The translations under genes and the position numbers were made by a program. The notes beneath the pieces are model-generated. The model did no database searches, had not been told where the DNA came from, and saw only the letters and a program-made list of their open reading frames with translations. Shown here in pieces: positions 10,401 through 17,175 of a stretch of 64,000 nucleotides of DNA; the stretch's first letter is position 1, and each line of letters starts with the position of its first letter. Origin of the DNA: Ancylobacter gelatini (lineage in GTDB: Bacteria > Pseudomonadota > Alphaproteobacteria > Rhizobiales > Xanthobacteraceae); NCBI RefSeq assembly GCF_022601675.1, contig NZ_JAKVIL010000003.1, positions 310,001 through 374,000 on the forward strand. The letters run 5' to 3'.

Positions 10401-10688
10401 GGCTTGAGCGCGCGCAGGAGCAGGCGCCGGCATGGGGGCCTGAGCCGGCGCGGCGCGGTCGGCGAGTTGCTCGATCTGGCTGGCGAGCTCCTGCACGCGT
10501 CGATGCAGGTCGGCGACGCTGCCGGGGGTTCCCGGCGATGCGGCGTCGGCGACAAGTGCCTGTGCGCCGAACAGTTGCGCCCGCAGCCACTGGTCGAGCG
10601 GAAGGCCGGCCTGCTGCGCGGCGTCACGCATCGCGGTCCAGGCTTCCGTTGAAATCTGCCCGGTGGAAGTGGGGGCTTGCTGCCTCAC
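7425..10688 (-). CDS. PodJ-like SEL1-repeat polarity protein
   Basis: The 1087-residue protein has a short conserved N-terminus (LPLDQWLRAQLFG), a long low-complexity and coiled-coil region rich in A, P, E and R (about 50-760), a single membrane helix near 772-792 (MLLIGLCGSALAFGSW), a Pro/Ala linker, and SEL1/TPR-like repeats near 875-1040 (for example GDPGAAYEIAHRFMEGSGV and AAEWFTRAAERGV). This layout matches PodJ-type localisation factors of alphaproteobacteria, which mark a cell pole. I see no peptidoglycan-binding domain after the repeats, so it is PodJ-like and not certainly PodJ. It ends 10 bp from the convergent pdeM stop. Confidence 0.8.
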   Translation of the reverse strand: MRQQAPTSTGQISTEAWTAMRDAAQQAGLPLDQWLRAQLFGAQALVADAASPGTPGSVADLHRRVQELASQIEQLADRAAPAQAPMPAPAPARAQAHSPAAYAEAKLDAAIRHINERMSEIANPRPRAAESPANGAQAPRPELRPSDPLSSASFGRQLDEIMRAPETAAFSRDEPSYDPRSHEPPSVTPEGIEAAVAEIAARQSELDEVASRRSAREYATREPLPPEPAFLQPMTPQPAQPDASAYPRLPRAPRPDMALERPTPLAEKLARTEASSPPVANEALAALQQDLAQMRGALDELAPRRAVAELQRTVASLAERVDRSGAANDDIKTTLGTLRETIGALRLPEHGAVVTGRIDTLARKIDILNAKAIDASTITRLQAQSSEIRDLLAHTLSAESVQRLAEQVAMLAGKIADLSGAQETMMRALVTPLERRLDRIADRIETHAKPPAIPVDDIFRRLDAIQLNLASVRREPPAGMDAMFQGLTERLTRIERPAVTPDPATSQQFEALSHQIAALAAKLDTANAPATEIAGQISGQLSGIERTLNDLFLQVEETRATILAGSGPVPRTPGPSGSGFHTAPAPGAALLKREIATIEASRASAAAGMAPTSLTAPAPRVAAATHEAFEPQMMRAALDELVRVAAAPAPESERHAAIPAPAVAPAATPAPARPQVQPQAEPGRAAAPHVAPEPAAAAPIAGGLADEPGGPVDLDVLYPVSQVPEAVNDDGAPARVEFIARARRAAQSAAPVLPSSHHHIGHRQHRERPARWFARIRAMLLIGLCGSALAFGSWHLLGAMRQAQLQANGGGGAPAMTARTQPTPGMPSLAPGDITGSIGKAAPKVAPVAPAPAPAAPQPSSMSQPAELPGSIGSPGLRAAALSGDPGAAYEIAHRFMEGSGVPASVARAAEWFQYAAAQGSVPAAYRLAAIYEKGMADVPRDVARARQLYEQAATGGNVRAMHNLGVLLAAGVDGQPDYRSAAEWFTRAAERGVRDSQYNLAVLYARGFGVTTNLAEAWQWFSLAASSGDNEAAVKRDEVARKMDAKSLDAARASIEGWAPLMVDAKANSGSGIDLDASIPRKTASR

Positions 10689-11126
10689 CGTTTTCTCCGT
10701 CGCGTCGGGCGCTGCACGCGGCGGGAATCGCCGGAAGAGCGCTGGAAGCTACCGAGGGCAACTCTTTCGATTTTTGGTAAATGTGGCGTTAATGCCGCAA
10801 GAGCGTGGCAGCGCATGGGACGCCGAGCGCGGCCATCGGGCCCGCCGCAAAGCAACATGCCACGGTCCAGGCGCGTGGGTGATTTGCGCCGGATTTCATG
10901 GCGGCAGCATGGCGACGAGCGATATAGCCTGCCGGAACGTAAGATCGCGACGGGGTGGGCTGTGCCGGCGGAATTCAATTTTCTCTAATAGAATCAGATC
11001 TTTGATTTTTCATTTAACAGTAAGTTGCCCTAAGGGAGGGTGCGAGTTTCTCCCGCTAGGGCAACTGCGCCCGTACAGTTCATGGCAACGACGCTGACCT
11101 TCCCCGTCACCACCGGAGTTGCCATT
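10689..11126. other. Intergenic region between podJ-like gene and merR
   Basis: This 438-bp gap separates the divergent PodJ-like and MerR genes and I see no convincing gene in it. The half nearest the MerR gene is noticeably AT-rich (around 10970-11025) and then carries a long inverted repeat, listed separately. Promoters for both genes should lie here. Confidence 0.6.
11023..11066. promoter_or_regulatory. Inverted repeat upstream of merR gene
   Basis: The 10-base arm AGTTGCCCTA (11023-11032) is repeated as its exact reverse complement TAGGGCAACT (11057-11066). An inner GGGA/TCCC pair (11034-11037 and 11051-11054) lengthens the stem around a 13-base loop. It lies 60 bp before the MerR start and follows an AT-rich stretch. 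It could be an operator for the MerR protein or a hairpin in its leader. Confidence 0.55.
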
Positions 11127-11558
11127 ATGGATTTTACCTCCTTTGAGGCAGACCGCTCGCTTGACGCTTCTGTTTCCGCCACGGGCGAGACGGAGCTGTT
11201 TACCATTGGCGACCTCGCCCGCGAGTTCGACATCACCCTGCGCGCCCTGCGCTTCTATGAGGACAAGGGCCTGCTGTCGCCGCGCCGCGAAGGCCTGACC
11301 CGGCTCTACAGCGCCGCCGAGCGCGCCCGCCTCGCCATCATCCTCAAGGGCAAGAAGCTCGGCTTCACCCTTGCCGAGATCAAGTCGATGGTGGCGCTGC
11401 GCGAGGGTGGCCCGGTGCCGGCCGGCGGCCTCGCCTTGACCCGCGAGAAATGCGTCGAGCAGCTCGGCCTGCTGGAGCAGCAGAAGCGCGAAGTGGAAGA
11501 GGCGATCGGCGAGCTTCGCCAGATGATCGCGGCTTTCCCGGTCCGCGCCGCCGCCTGA
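11127..11558 (+). CDS. MerR family transcriptional regulator
   Basis: This 143-residue regulator has a MerR winged helix-turn-helix directly after a short N-terminal extension (FTIGDLAREFDITLRALRFY, about 31-50, then EDKGLLSPRREG). A coiled-coil dimerisation helix follows (QQKREVEEAIGELRQMI). No cysteine cluster of the metal-sensing type is visible, and the only cysteine (in EKCVEQ) is isolated. I chose ATG 11127, preceded by GGAG; an in-frame ATG at 11040 would run through the inverted repeat. The effector is unknown. A clear Rho-independent terminator follows the stop. Confidence 0.85.
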   Translation: MDFTSFEADRSLDASVSATGETELFTIGDLAREFDITLRALRFYEDKGLLSPRREGLTRLYSAAERARLAIILKGKKLGFTLAEIKSMVALREGGPVPAGGLALTREKCVEQLGLLEQQKREVEEAIGELRQMIAAFPVRAAA

Positions 11559-11580
11559 GCGCTGGCAAGGTGAGAGATAA

Positions 11581-11606
11581 GCGGCGCCTTCGGGCGCCGT
11601 TTTCAT
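11581..11606 (+). terminator. Rho-independent terminator after merR gene
   Basis: GGCGCC (11583-11588), loop TTCG, then GGCGCC (11593-11598), extended by one C-G pair and followed by TTTT, forms a classic intrinsic terminator 23 bp after the MerR stop. Confidence 0.88.
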
Positions 11607-11680
11607 TTGCGGGCATGCGGCGACTTTAGGGTGCCGTTTTGTTTTGCGGGGAGAGGATGGCGGCCGGACTTTCCGGCGAG

Positions 11681-11710
11681 GGACGGACCGTTTAGCGTGA
11701 CGGACCGTCA
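11681..11710. promoter_or_regulatory. Repeated dyad before DsbA-family gene
   Basis: The 13-base dyad TGACGGACCGTCA (11698-11710; arms TGACGG and CCGTCA around one A) is preceded 17 bp earlier by a partial copy containing the same GACGGACCGT core (11682-11691). Two copies two helical turns or less apart, 29 bp before a start codon, fit an operator. The regulator is unknown. Confidence 0.5.
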
Positions 11711-11738
11711 CCTTCCGTCATTGCCGAGCGCCGCGTCC

Positions 11739-12353
11739 ATGTCCCGTCATATCGACTATTACTTCTCCGTCGTCAGCCCGTGGGCGTTCCTCGGTCACGA
11801 CGCCTTTCTCGACGTAGCGCGGCGCCATGATGTGCGCGTTTCGTTCCGGCCGGTGTTCCTGGGCGAACTCTTCTCGCAGACCGGCGGCCTGCCGCTGGCC
11901 AAGCGCCATCCCGCGCGCCAGCGTTACCGGCTGGTCGAACTGAAGCGGTGGCGGGAGGCGCGCGGCATTGATTTCAACATTTCGCCCGAACATTGGCCTT
12001 TCAATCCGGCGCTCGCCGACGGGCTGGTGATCGCGGCGATCGAGAGCGGTCACGATGTATCGGCCCTGGTGGCGCGGCTGTGTTCCGGCATCTGGCAGCG
12101 CAACGAGAACATGGCGGATCCTGCGGCATTGGCGGGCATACTCGCCGAGCTTGCCCTGCCAGCGCGACTTCTTGATGAGGCGTCGAGCGAGAAGGTCGCG
12201 GTGATCTATCAGGCAAATCACGATGCCGCGGTCGCGGCGGATGTGTTCGGCTCGCCCGCCTATGTGCTCGACGGCGAGGTATTCTGGGGCCAGGATCGGA
12301 TCCATCTGCTCGATGCCGCGTTGACCAGCGGGCGGGCGCCGTTCACGCCATGA
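11739..12353 (+). CDS. DsbA-fold 2-hydroxychromene-2-carboxylate isomerase family protein
   Basis: The 204-residue protein belongs to the DsbA/GST-kappa-like group that includes 2-hydroxychromene-2-carboxylate isomerase. It opens with IDYYFSVVSPWAFLGH, the glutathione-binding SPW/Y motif in place of the CxxC of true DsbA, and ends with the family signature VFGSPAYVLDGEVFWGQDR. The start ATG 11739 places this motif at the usual distance; an in-frame upstream start would run through the operator-like repeat. There is no naphthalene-type catabolic neighbourhood, so the actual substrate is unknown; a glutathione-dependent isomerase or transferase is likely. Confidence 0.85.
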   Translation: MSRHIDYYFSVVSPWAFLGHDAFLDVARRHDVRVSFRPVFLGELFSQTGGLPLAKRHPARQRYRLVELKRWREARGIDFNISPEHWPFNPALADGLVIAAIESGHDVSALVARLCSGIWQRNENMADPAALAGILAELALPARLLDEASSEKVAVIYQANHDAAVAADVFGSPAYVLDGEVFWGQDRIHLLDAALTSGRAPFTP

Positions 12354-12390
12354 TGGCCGGTGGCACCCGCTCCGACCGGGAGGGCCGCCG

Positions 12391-12957
12391 ATGATCTCAC
12401 GCTTGGTACATCACTGTCGGGCCGGGGCCGTCTGCCTCGGTGTCGGCCTGGTAATGACCGGAGCCGGTGCGCAGGCTCAGGTCGATACCAAGGCGCAAGT
12501 CGATAGCAAGACCCAGGCGCCGGCCGGTGAGGGACGTTTCACCATGCAGCCGGTCGAGGGCGGCATCCTCAAGCTCGACACACGCAGCGGTGCGATGTCG
12601 TTCTGCCACGCGCGCGGCGTGCCGGCCGCCGCCACGGACTGGGTGTGCGAGGCGGTGCCCGAGGATCGCGCGGCGCTGGAAGCAGAGATCGCGCGGCTGC
12701 AGGCTCGCATCGCCACGCTGGAGAAGCCCGGCGTGCCCGACATCATGGCCCCGCCGGTCCCGGTGCCCGGTACGCCGCCCGACGCAACGCCGCCCATTCC
12801 TCCGCAGGCCGGCAAGCCGGAGACGCCGGAAGAGGAGAGGACCAGGCTGCGTGCCGCGATGGATCAGGCCATGGATATGGCGGACTACGCCTTCCGTCGC
12901 TTCAAGGAGATGGTGGACCGGCTGCGCGAGGAGCCTCCCCGCGGGGAACAGCTCTGA
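12391..12957 (+). CDS. Secreted coiled-coil protein, function unknown
   Basis: The 188-residue protein has a signal peptide (hydrophobic run around 11-25, cleavage likely after AGAQA), a short domain with two cysteines (FCHARG and WVCEAV), a leucine-rich coiled coil (about 88-113: EAEIARLQARIATLEK), a proline-rich linker and a final amphipathic helix. I do not recognise a named domain. Similar small periplasmic proteins are common in Rhizobiales. It follows the isomerase gene by 37 bp on the same strand and may share its transcript. Confidence 0.7.
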   Translation: MISRLVHHCRAGAVCLGVGLVMTGAGAQAQVDTKAQVDSKTQAPAGEGRFTMQPVEGGILKLDTRSGAMSFCHARGVPAAATDWVCEAVPEDRAALEAEIARLQARIATLEKPGVPDIMAPPVPVPGTPPDATPPIPPQAGKPETPEEERTRLRAAMDQAMDMADYAFRRFKEMVDRLREEPPRGEQL

Positions 12958-12978
12958 TCCGCGCTTTCGCCGCAATGT

Positions 12979-13938
12979 TCACGCGGCGGAGATGAAGCCG
13001 TGAATGCGCGCCAGCGCGGCATCGGCCAGCGTGCCGGGGAAGCCGATGAAGACGTGGCAGCCTCCCGGAAATATTTCGAGCTCGGTCCGGTTTCCGGCCG
13101 CCAGCCAGCGCGGCGCCATGAACAGCGTGTCGTCCATCAGCGCATCGCGCGTGCCCACGGTGAACAGGGCCGGAGGCAGGTCGGAAAGGTCACCATGAAG
13201 AGGGGAAATGTCAGGCGTCGCCACATCGCCGCCCTCGCGCAGGTAATGGCCGACAAAGACGTTGATGTCGCGGGTGTTGAGCACCAGCGGCTCGTCGCCC
13301 CATTGCCGCGCGCTCGGGGTGAGGCCGAGATCGTAGCAGCCGGCATGAAGGCTGGCCGCGCAGAACGGCGTGAGCCCGTGGCGGTCGCGCAGCCGCAGCA
13401 GCGTGGAGACCGCGAGATTGCCGCCCGCCGATTCGCCGCCAATGGCGAAGCGCTCGGTGCCGAACCGCGCCGGCCCCTCCCGCACCAGCCACAGCGCGGC
13501 GGCCTCGCAATCGTCCGGCCCGGCGGGATAGGGATGCTCGGGCGCGAGGCGATAATCGACCGAGACCACGGCAAAGCCGGTGCGCTCGACGAAGCGATGG
13601 TTCAGTCCATCATTCTCCCGCGCTGACCCCAGCGACCAGCCGCCGCCATGGAAGTGCAGATAGACGCCCTTCGGCGCGTCCGGCGTGAGGATGCGCAGCG
13701 GTACCGGGCCGTGCGGGCCATCGATCTCGATGACCTGCGCGAGCGGGCTTTCCGGGGCAAGAGGGAACGGCCCCTTGCCTTCCAGCCTCAGCTTGCGCAG
13801 AACGGCCATCGGGTAGATCCAGCGGTCCGGCACCGCGCCGAGGGCTTTGATGATGCCGGCATTGATGGCGCGGGTGTCGGGAGCGATGGCGGCGGGATCG
13901 AACATTGCGGGGTCGAGCTTGAGCACGGCGGCGGGCAT
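12979..13938 (-). CDS. Alpha/beta hydrolase, HSL-type esterase
   Basis: The 319-residue protein is a hormone-sensitive-lipase-like esterase. The oxyanion-hole motif HGGGW sits at 97-101 and the nucleophile elbow GESAGG has serine 170. The acid is probably the aspartate in VGTRDALMDD, and the base is the histidine in GGCHVFIG near 300. No signal peptide is seen, so it is probably cytoplasmic and acts on short-chain esters. It converges with the preceding secreted-protein gene, 21 bp apart, and is divergent from yjbQ. Confidence 0.9.
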   Translation of the reverse strand: MPAAVLKLDPAMFDPAAIAPDTRAINAGIIKALGAVPDRWIYPMAVLRKLRLEGKGPFPLAPESPLAQVIEIDGPHGPVPLRILTPDAPKGVYLHFHGGGWSLGSARENDGLNHRFVERTGFAVVSVDYRLAPEHPYPAGPDDCEAAALWLVREGPARFGTERFAIGGESAGGNLAVSTLLRLRDRHGLTPFCAASLHAGCYDLGLTPSARQWGDEPLVLNTRDINVFVGHYLREGGDVATPDISPLHGDLSDLPPALFTVGTRDALMDDTLFMAPRWLAAGNRTELEIFPGGCHVFIGFPGTLADAALARIHGFISAA

Positions 13939-14081
13939 GGCAGATTCCGGCGAGTATCAGGAGCGGAAAGGGCGACAGGCGCGGCAGGGCACCCGGTAAG
14001 GCTCGCATCCATGGCGGAGCATGGCCTATCCAAGACCAGCCGCCGCCATTCGTCCAGCACCCAGGGATAGGGAAACACGCG

Positions 14082-14546
14082 ATGAGCGTCCTTCGTTATG
14101 ATGAGATCCGCGAAACGACGGTGACGCGCCGGGTGACGGCGCCCCTTGTCATCGAGACGCGCGGGCGAGGTTTTACCGAGTTAACCCAAGAAGTTGCCCG
14201 ATTTCTGGGGCGGATCGGCGCCGGCGATGGCGAGGTCTCGCTGTTCTGCCGGCACACCTCGGCCTCGCTCACCATTCAGGAAAATGCCGACCCGGATGTG
14301 CGGATAGACCTTCTCACGGCGCTTGACCGGCTGGCGCCGGAAGACGGCGGTTGGGTGCACCACATGGAAGGACCGGACGACATGCCGGCGCATGTGAAGG
14401 CGGTGCTGACCGGCATCAGCCTCGCCGTGCCGGTGATGGCGGGGCGCATGGCATTGGGCACCTGGCAGGGTATTTACCTGATCGAGCACCGGGCGCGGCC
14501 GCATCGGCGCGAATTGGTGGTGGCGTTTGTCGGCGATGGTAACTAA
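14082..14546 (+). CDS. yjbQ: YjbQ family protein (UPF0047)
   Basis: The 154-residue protein matches the YjbQ/UPF0047 family in full length. It shows the conserved FCRHTSASLTIQEN and a WVHHMEGPDDMPAHVKAVLTG block whose histidines form the presumed metal site, and it ends with the family's REL(V)VAFVGDG. YjbQ proteins have a weak secondary thiamine-phosphate synthase activity, but their main role is not settled. No TPP riboswitch precedes the gene. Confidence 0.92.
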   Translation: MSVLRYDEIRETTVTRRVTAPLVIETRGRGFTELTQEVARFLGRIGAGDGEVSLFCRHTSASLTIQENADPDVRIDLLTALDRLAPEDGGWVHHMEGPDDMPAHVKAVLTGISLAVPVMAGRMALGTWQGIYLIEHRARPHRRELVVAFVGDGN

Positions 14547-14620
14547 AGGTCGTCATGACAGCCATGCGCGGTACCGGTCGCGTGGAGCGGCGCTTGCGTG
14601 TGGTGGTCGAGAGAACCATG

Positions 14621-14636
14621 ATTTGCGCGCGCAAAT
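14621..14636. promoter_or_regulatory. 16-bp perfect palindrome upstream of response regulator
   Basis: ATTTGCGCGCGCAAAT is self-complementary over all 16 bases and lies 74 bp before the GTG start of the LuxR-type regulator. It is a good operator candidate; the binding protein is unknown. Confidence 0.5.
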
Positions 14637-14709
14637 GCGACGAAGGGCGTATAGGTAAGGGCAACGGCATGGATCACGTGCCCGCGCCAGTGGAAAGGGC
14701 CGCTGCAAG

Positions 14710-15378
14710 GTGGACACGACGACGAGTTTTCGGCTGGCGATCGCCGATGATCATCCGCTGTTCCGGGGCGCGTTGCGAGAGGCGGTGCTGCGGCAGTTTC
14801 CGGCGGTCGAGCTGTTCGAGGCGGGCGGCTTCGAGGATCTCCAGGCGCTGCTCGAGCGCGAGGACGATATCGACCTCGTGCTGCTGGACCTGACCATGCC
14901 CGGCGTGCGCGGCTTTTCCGGCCTGATGTATCTGCGCGCCCAATATCCCGGCATTCCGGTGGTGGTGGTCTCGGCCAATGAAGAGGCCGGGGTGATCCGC
15001 CACTGCATGGAGTTCGGCGCGTCCGGCTTCATTCCCAAGACCAGCGCGGTCGATACCATGCGCGAGGCCGTGGCCGCGGTGCTGGAAGGCCGGGTCTGGA
15101 CGCCGCCCGATATCGACCTCACCACCGACGGCGATCGTGAGACCAAGGCGCTGGTGGCCCGCCTCGCCACGCTGACCCCGCAGCAGGTGCGGGTGCTGAT
15201 GATGCTGTCCGAAGGGCTGCTGAACAAGCAGATCGCCTATGAACTTGGGGTTTCCGAGGCGACGGTGAAGGCGCATGTCTCGGCGATCCTGCAGAAGCTG
15301 GGCGTGGAGAGCCGCACCCAGGCGGTGATCGCCGCGTCCAAGATCGAAGGCGGTACCTGGGCGCAGGCGGCGGGCTGA
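14710..15378 (+). CDS. LuxR-family response regulator, ErdR/CrbR-like
   Basis: The 222-residue protein has a receiver domain (acidic pocket ADDHP near 12-16, phospho-acceptor D60 in LLDLTMPG, serine/threonine switch VVVVSAN, lysine in FIPKTS) and a C-terminal LuxR helix-turn-helix (about 178-209: NKQIAYELGVSEATVKAHVS). The start is GTG. Regulators of this sequence type partner with sodium-solute-symporter-fused hybrid kinases (MxtR/ErdR in Pseudomonas, CrbS/CrbR in Vibrio, which control acetate use). Such a kinase lies 2.3 kb downstream on the other strand. The pairing here is inference from family and proximity. Confidence 0.85.
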   Translation: MDTTTSFRLAIADDHPLFRGALREAVLRQFPAVELFEAGGFEDLQALLEREDDIDLVLLDLTMPGVRGFSGLMYLRAQYPGIPVVVVSANEEAGVIRHCMEFGASGFIPKTSAVDTMREAVAAVLEGRVWTPPDIDLTTDGDRETKALVARLATLTPQQVRVLMMLSEGLLNKQIAYELGVSEATVKAHVSAILQKLGVESRTQAVIAASKIEGGTWAQAAG

Positions 15379-15880
15379 GCGTGTGCTTCGGCAGGGTGGG
15401 GGCTTTGGCGCCGCGCTTCGTCGTGGTTGCTGAACGCGGCCTCCTGCGTCGAGCGCTGAATTGCGGCGAGTTTTCTTCTCCATCCCTTCGCTGGCCCCCT
15501 GCGTCGCAACGCGGAACGCGCCAGCCATGGGCGCGACCCGACCGGAAGAGTTCGCACGCCCTTGGCGGCGATGACATTCTCGCGATGTCATGGGGTGACG
15601 GACATCGATGCAAGCGTTGGCGCCGCCCGTCTGTTGGCGGCGGGGGACGAACGCGACATGTCCGAAGGCCGGGAAGCTTTGGGATAAGGTCGAACGGCGG
15701 GACGCGTCCGGCTGCCTGACAGCCCGTCGCAGTAGAGCGCCGCGGGCACTCTAGGCCGGCCCGTCCAGTTGCTTGCGCATGCGGTGATCGCGCCAGACGA
15801 TTCGGCTCAATTCGGTCTGAGAAGCCGAGGCCGCGCAACGGAGAGCACGTCCGTCGCGCTCAGCGGCTCGGGACGTGTCG
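15379..15880. other. Noncoding region between response regulator and secreted-protein gene
   Basis: In this 502-bp stretch I find no open frame with protein-like composition. It contains a 7-base inverted repeat ATGACAT/ATGTCAT around TCTCGCG (15571-15591) and a GC hairpin CGCCGCC/GGCGGCG (15621-15642). Neither is followed by a U-run. Both flanking genes end here, so it may be decayed sequence or a transcription end region. Confidence 0.5.
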
Positions 15881-16540
15881 CTATTGCGACGGCGCGAGGT
15901 GCGCCATCTGCACGCCGTTGTTCACCTTCTTGAGCTCGTTGACATATTCCTCGGGCGACATGAACTGCGAGGGAGTCTTGAGGCCCATATAGTCCGCGAT
16001 CTGGCCGATGAACCAGATGCAGTTGGTGGTGCCCGCGTTCCAGAACGGCGTGGTTGCCTGGAGCTTGCGAATATAAGCGAACACCTTCGGCGCATCCTCG
16101 GCGGAGAGGTACACCCGATAATTCGCCGTCAGATATTGCTCGTCGAGGTCGCCATAGCTCGCGCCGGTTTCGGACTTCACCCACATGACGTGGCCGAGAA
16201 GATAAGGCACGACGCTGTCAGTGGCCGGGTGAAGGCCGGCGACATCGACCTCACGCTGCGTCGACTTGCCGAACCAGGTGAAGGCATGGCCGTAAGATGC
16301 GGCGGTGCGGGCACGGAAATCCACGTAATAGGGACCCGGCACCAGGTCGCCGGTGGGGCTCATCAGTTCCGGGTCCGGGGGCCGTGGCGCCACCAGAGGC
16401 AGCTGGGCCTGGGTCCGGCGCGAGGCGGCCGTCGCCTGTTGCGACAAGCCTTCGGCCCCCTGTGTCGATGCGCTGGCGGGAAGACCCGGCACGGCAAGGA
16501 AACAGACGGCACTTAACGCAACAACAAAAAGGTCGCGCAT
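15881..16540 (-). CDS. Secreted protein of unknown function
   Basis: The 219-residue protein begins with a signal peptide (LFVVALSAVCFLAVPGLPASAS). I chose the ATG at 16540 because GGAGG lies five to six bases upstream on this strand; two longer starts exist. The mature part has a conserved block with YGHAFTWFGK near 80 and, later, NAGTTNCIWFIGQIADYMGL. A histidine and a cysteine in such positions recall papain/NlpC-like or DUF4105-like folds. I cannot name the family with confidence, and catalysis is speculative. A 13-bp inverted repeat lies just upstream. Confidence 0.7.
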   Translation of the reverse strand: MRDLFVVALSAVCFLAVPGLPASASTQGAEGLSQQATAASRRTQAQLPLVAPRPPDPELMSPTGDLVPGPYYVDFRARTAASYGHAFTWFGKSTQREVDVAGLHPATDSVVPYLLGHVMWVKSETGASYGDLDEQYLTANYRVYLSAEDAPKVFAYIRKLQATTPFWNAGTTNCIWFIGQIADYMGLKTPSQFMSPEEYVNELKKVNNGVQMAHLAPSQ

Positions 16541-16609
16541 TCCTGCCTCCGGAGAGACTTTCATGGCAACACCTCGTCCAGACATCATGACTAAAGCGGC
16601 GGCATTAAG

Positions 16610-16651
16610 CGACCTTCGCGGCAGCCTGTTGAGGGGCCGCCGCGAAGGTCG
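16610..16651. repeat. 13-bp perfect inverted repeat
   Basis: CGACCTTCGCGGC (16610-16622) and its exact reverse complement (16639-16651) enclose a 16-base spacer. It lies between the small secreted peptide gene and the secreted-protein gene, both on the minus strand. It could be a terminator lacking a U-run, an attenuator or an RNA processing hairpin. Confidence 0.6.
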
Positions 16652-16686
16652 GAAACGGATGCCGTATCCGGTTCCGAAAGGCTTTA

Positions 16687-16860
16687 TCAGCCCTTGGTGA
16701 CGATCGGCTCGGGAGCCTTGCCAACCGGAGCCTTGCCAACCGGCGCCTTGCCGATCGGAGCAGCTTCGACCGGAACCGGCTGGGGCTGGGGCAGGTCGGC
16801 GGCCAGGGCGGCGCCGATCATGGCCAGGGAGGACGAGATCACAAGAAACGACTTCAGCAT
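16687..16860 (-). CDS. Small secreted peptide with KAP repeats
   Basis: This 57-residue product starts at the ATG at 16860, with AGGGGAA five bases upstream. It has a good signal peptide (MLKSFLVISSSLAMIGAALA, predicted cut before ADLPQ) followed by a proline-rich tail with the repeat IGKAP-VGKAP-VGKAP. The repeat is also visible in the DNA (16715-16760). The predicted mature peptide is only about 37 residues, lysine/proline-rich and probably unstructured. No family is recognised. Strong ribosome site and signal peptide argue that it is real despite its size. Confidence 0.65.
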   Translation of the reverse strand: MLKSFLVISSSLAMIGAALAADLPQPQPVPVEAAPIGKAPVGKAPVGKAPEPIVTKG

Positions 16861-17175
16861 TGGTATTCCCCTAATAGTCTCCGGCCCAACGATCCCCGCC
16901 AGCCGGCTCACCGAATATTTCCACGGCACAATATGGATACATGGCGCCATCGTCTGCGCAATTGCGCCGGCCGCAAACATGCAACCTGACATTGGGTTTT
17001 TTTATGATGTGGCAAAAATGGCGCGCGTTCAGCGGTTTCCACGCACCCCATGGCACTTGGGTATTGCCTCGATCCGCCTCCTTGGACGAAATCGGCGGCT
17101 GGGAAAGGCCGGCACGGCCGGACCGCCTGAAGACCCTGCCGTAATCACCGCGCCTTGTCCTTGACGGGAAGTGCC
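16861..17175. other. Divergent promoter region
   Basis: This 315-bp gap lies between the KAP peptide gene (left) and the L,D-transpeptidase gene (right). No gene is seen. It contains two perfect palindromes, ATGGCGCCAT (16941-16950) and GCGCAATTGCGC (16956-16967), and an AT-rich patch around 16995-17020 that may hold a promoter. Confidence 0.5.

Noticed and set aside
13939-14081. TPP riboswitch ahead of yjbQ
   Set aside because: Looked for because YjbQ is linked to thiamine phosphate; the conserved CTGAGA and ACCTGA-type blocks are absent.
15381-15719. 112-codon plus-strand open frame after the response regulator
   Set aside because: Composition is Arg/Gly/Pro-rich with no motif, no ribosome site and no hydrophobic core; treated as noncoding.
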